Shown: positions 13,868-14,189 of the stretch, in pieces
Numbering within the stretch: the stretch's first letter is position 1
How the letters are laid out: each line of letters begins with the position of its first letter
Source: Acanthamoeba sp. SK_2022b
Lineage: Eukaryota; Discosea; Longamoebia; Acanthamoebidae
Assembly (NCBI GenBank): GCA_027943245.1
Contig: JANDJZ010000421.1
Span: 1 to 14,189 of the forward strand
Direction: 5' to 3'
DNA: 14,189 nucleotides
Made by a program: the position numbers and the translations under genes
Notes under the pieces: model-generated
Databases searched by the model: none
What the model was told of the DNA's origin: nothing
The model's input: only the letters and a program-made list of their open reading frames with translations

Positions 13868-14189
13868 TCATCCCAGCGCATGATGGGCGATCATCGCCGC
13901 CAGCTGCGGCCTCAACGGGGACGGCAGGTCATGCCCCATGCCCGGCATAATATGTAATCTGGCGTTGGCGACCGCGCGGGCGATCGCCACCCCGCCCGCC
14001 TTGCGCACCAGCCGATCGCGATCGCCGTGAATGACCAGCGTCGGCGCGGCAATGCGCCGGCTGTAGCGACGCAGGTCGCCGCTGCCGAGCAACGCGGAAA
14101 GTTGCCGCTGCATGCCTTCCGGATCCACGCCCCGCTTTAACAGCCGATGCACCAACGCATCCAGCTCCGCCTCCTCCGGCGGGTAAAAC
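13868..14189 (-). CDS. Alpha/beta hydrolase, C-terminal part (continues past the right edge)
   Basis: The frame is open from the window edge to TGA at 13868-13870, giving about 107 residues of the C-terminal region of an alpha/beta-hydrolase-fold enzyme. The strand PTLVIHGDRDRLV carries the catalytic Asp of the triad, and MPGMGHDLP carries the catalytic His. The nucleophile Ser and the start codon lie outside the window; a TTG at 14155 is in frame but would give only a fragment. A cap-like helix RRGVDPEGMQRQL-type segment precedes the Asp strand. The substrate cannot be told from this part. It converges on the M32 gene with the Ter site in between. Confidence 0.85.
   Translation of the reverse strand, partial: FYPPEEAELDALVHRLLKRGVDPEGMQRQLSALLGSGDLRRYSRRIAAPTLVIHGDRDRLVRKAGGVAIARAVANARLHIMPGMGHDLPSPLRPQLAAMIAHHALG

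Noticed and set aside
13868..14155. Complete 95-residue protein starting at TTG 14155
   Set aside because: The frame stays open to the window edge, and the sequence is only the Asp-His end of an alpha/beta hydrolase. The TTG is internal to a larger gene.

Overview
The window looks like a chromosomal segment of an enterobacterium close to Serratia (S. marcescens group). The coding DNA is GC-rich with strong C/G at third codon positions. The core gene order pntB-pntA / ydgH-ydgI-...-folM-rstA-rstB matches the E. coli K-12 order around the replication terminus. The species call is an inference from gene content and composition; no 16S or other marker is present.

Layout, left to right. (1) 3-1414: a complete IS4-family insertion sequence with intact 18-bp ends and an intact DDE transposase. 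It appears to have inserted into the apex of the Rho-independent terminator shared by pntB and whatever converges on it from the left. (2) 1450-4384, minus strand: pntAB, the proton-translocating transhydrogenase that couples NADH, NADPH and the proton gradient. (3) A 537-bp divergent intergenic region holding promoters, two palindromes and one possible 24-codon ORF. (4) ydgH (three DUF1471 domains, periplasmic), then ydgI (APC-family transporter, TTG start), each followed by a terminator. (5) An accessory insert relative to E. coli, 7600-9157. It has a promoter covered by a Fur box, an 8-codon leader ORF, and a two-gene operon (a helical TPR-like protein and a small FMN-binding split-barrel protein). 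A perfect 15-bp inverted repeat follows, then a convergent orphan gene of unknown function. (6) folM (dihydromonapterin reductase), then rstA-rstB, a two-component system with overlapping stop and start codons. The ydgC gene that sits between folM and rstA in E. coli is missing. (7) An M32 carboxypeptidase gene, in the place where E. coli carries TerB and tus. (8) 13818-13840: a convincing Tus-binding Ter site, matching the 14-base core of E. coli TerB exactly and keeping the critical G6:C6 pair. It lies between two convergent terminators. (9) The C-terminal end of an alpha/beta hydrolase gene running off the right edge.

The strongest observations beyond ordinary gene calling are four: the Ter site without an adjacent tus; the IS element, which carries an inward-facing terminator-like hairpin at each end and seems to supply a new terminator to pntAB in place of the one it broke; the Fur-regulated operon with a minigene-like leader containing tandem AGG codons; and the long perfect inverted repeat between two poorly characterised convergent genes. 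All coordinates and motif matches were read by eye; no database search was run.
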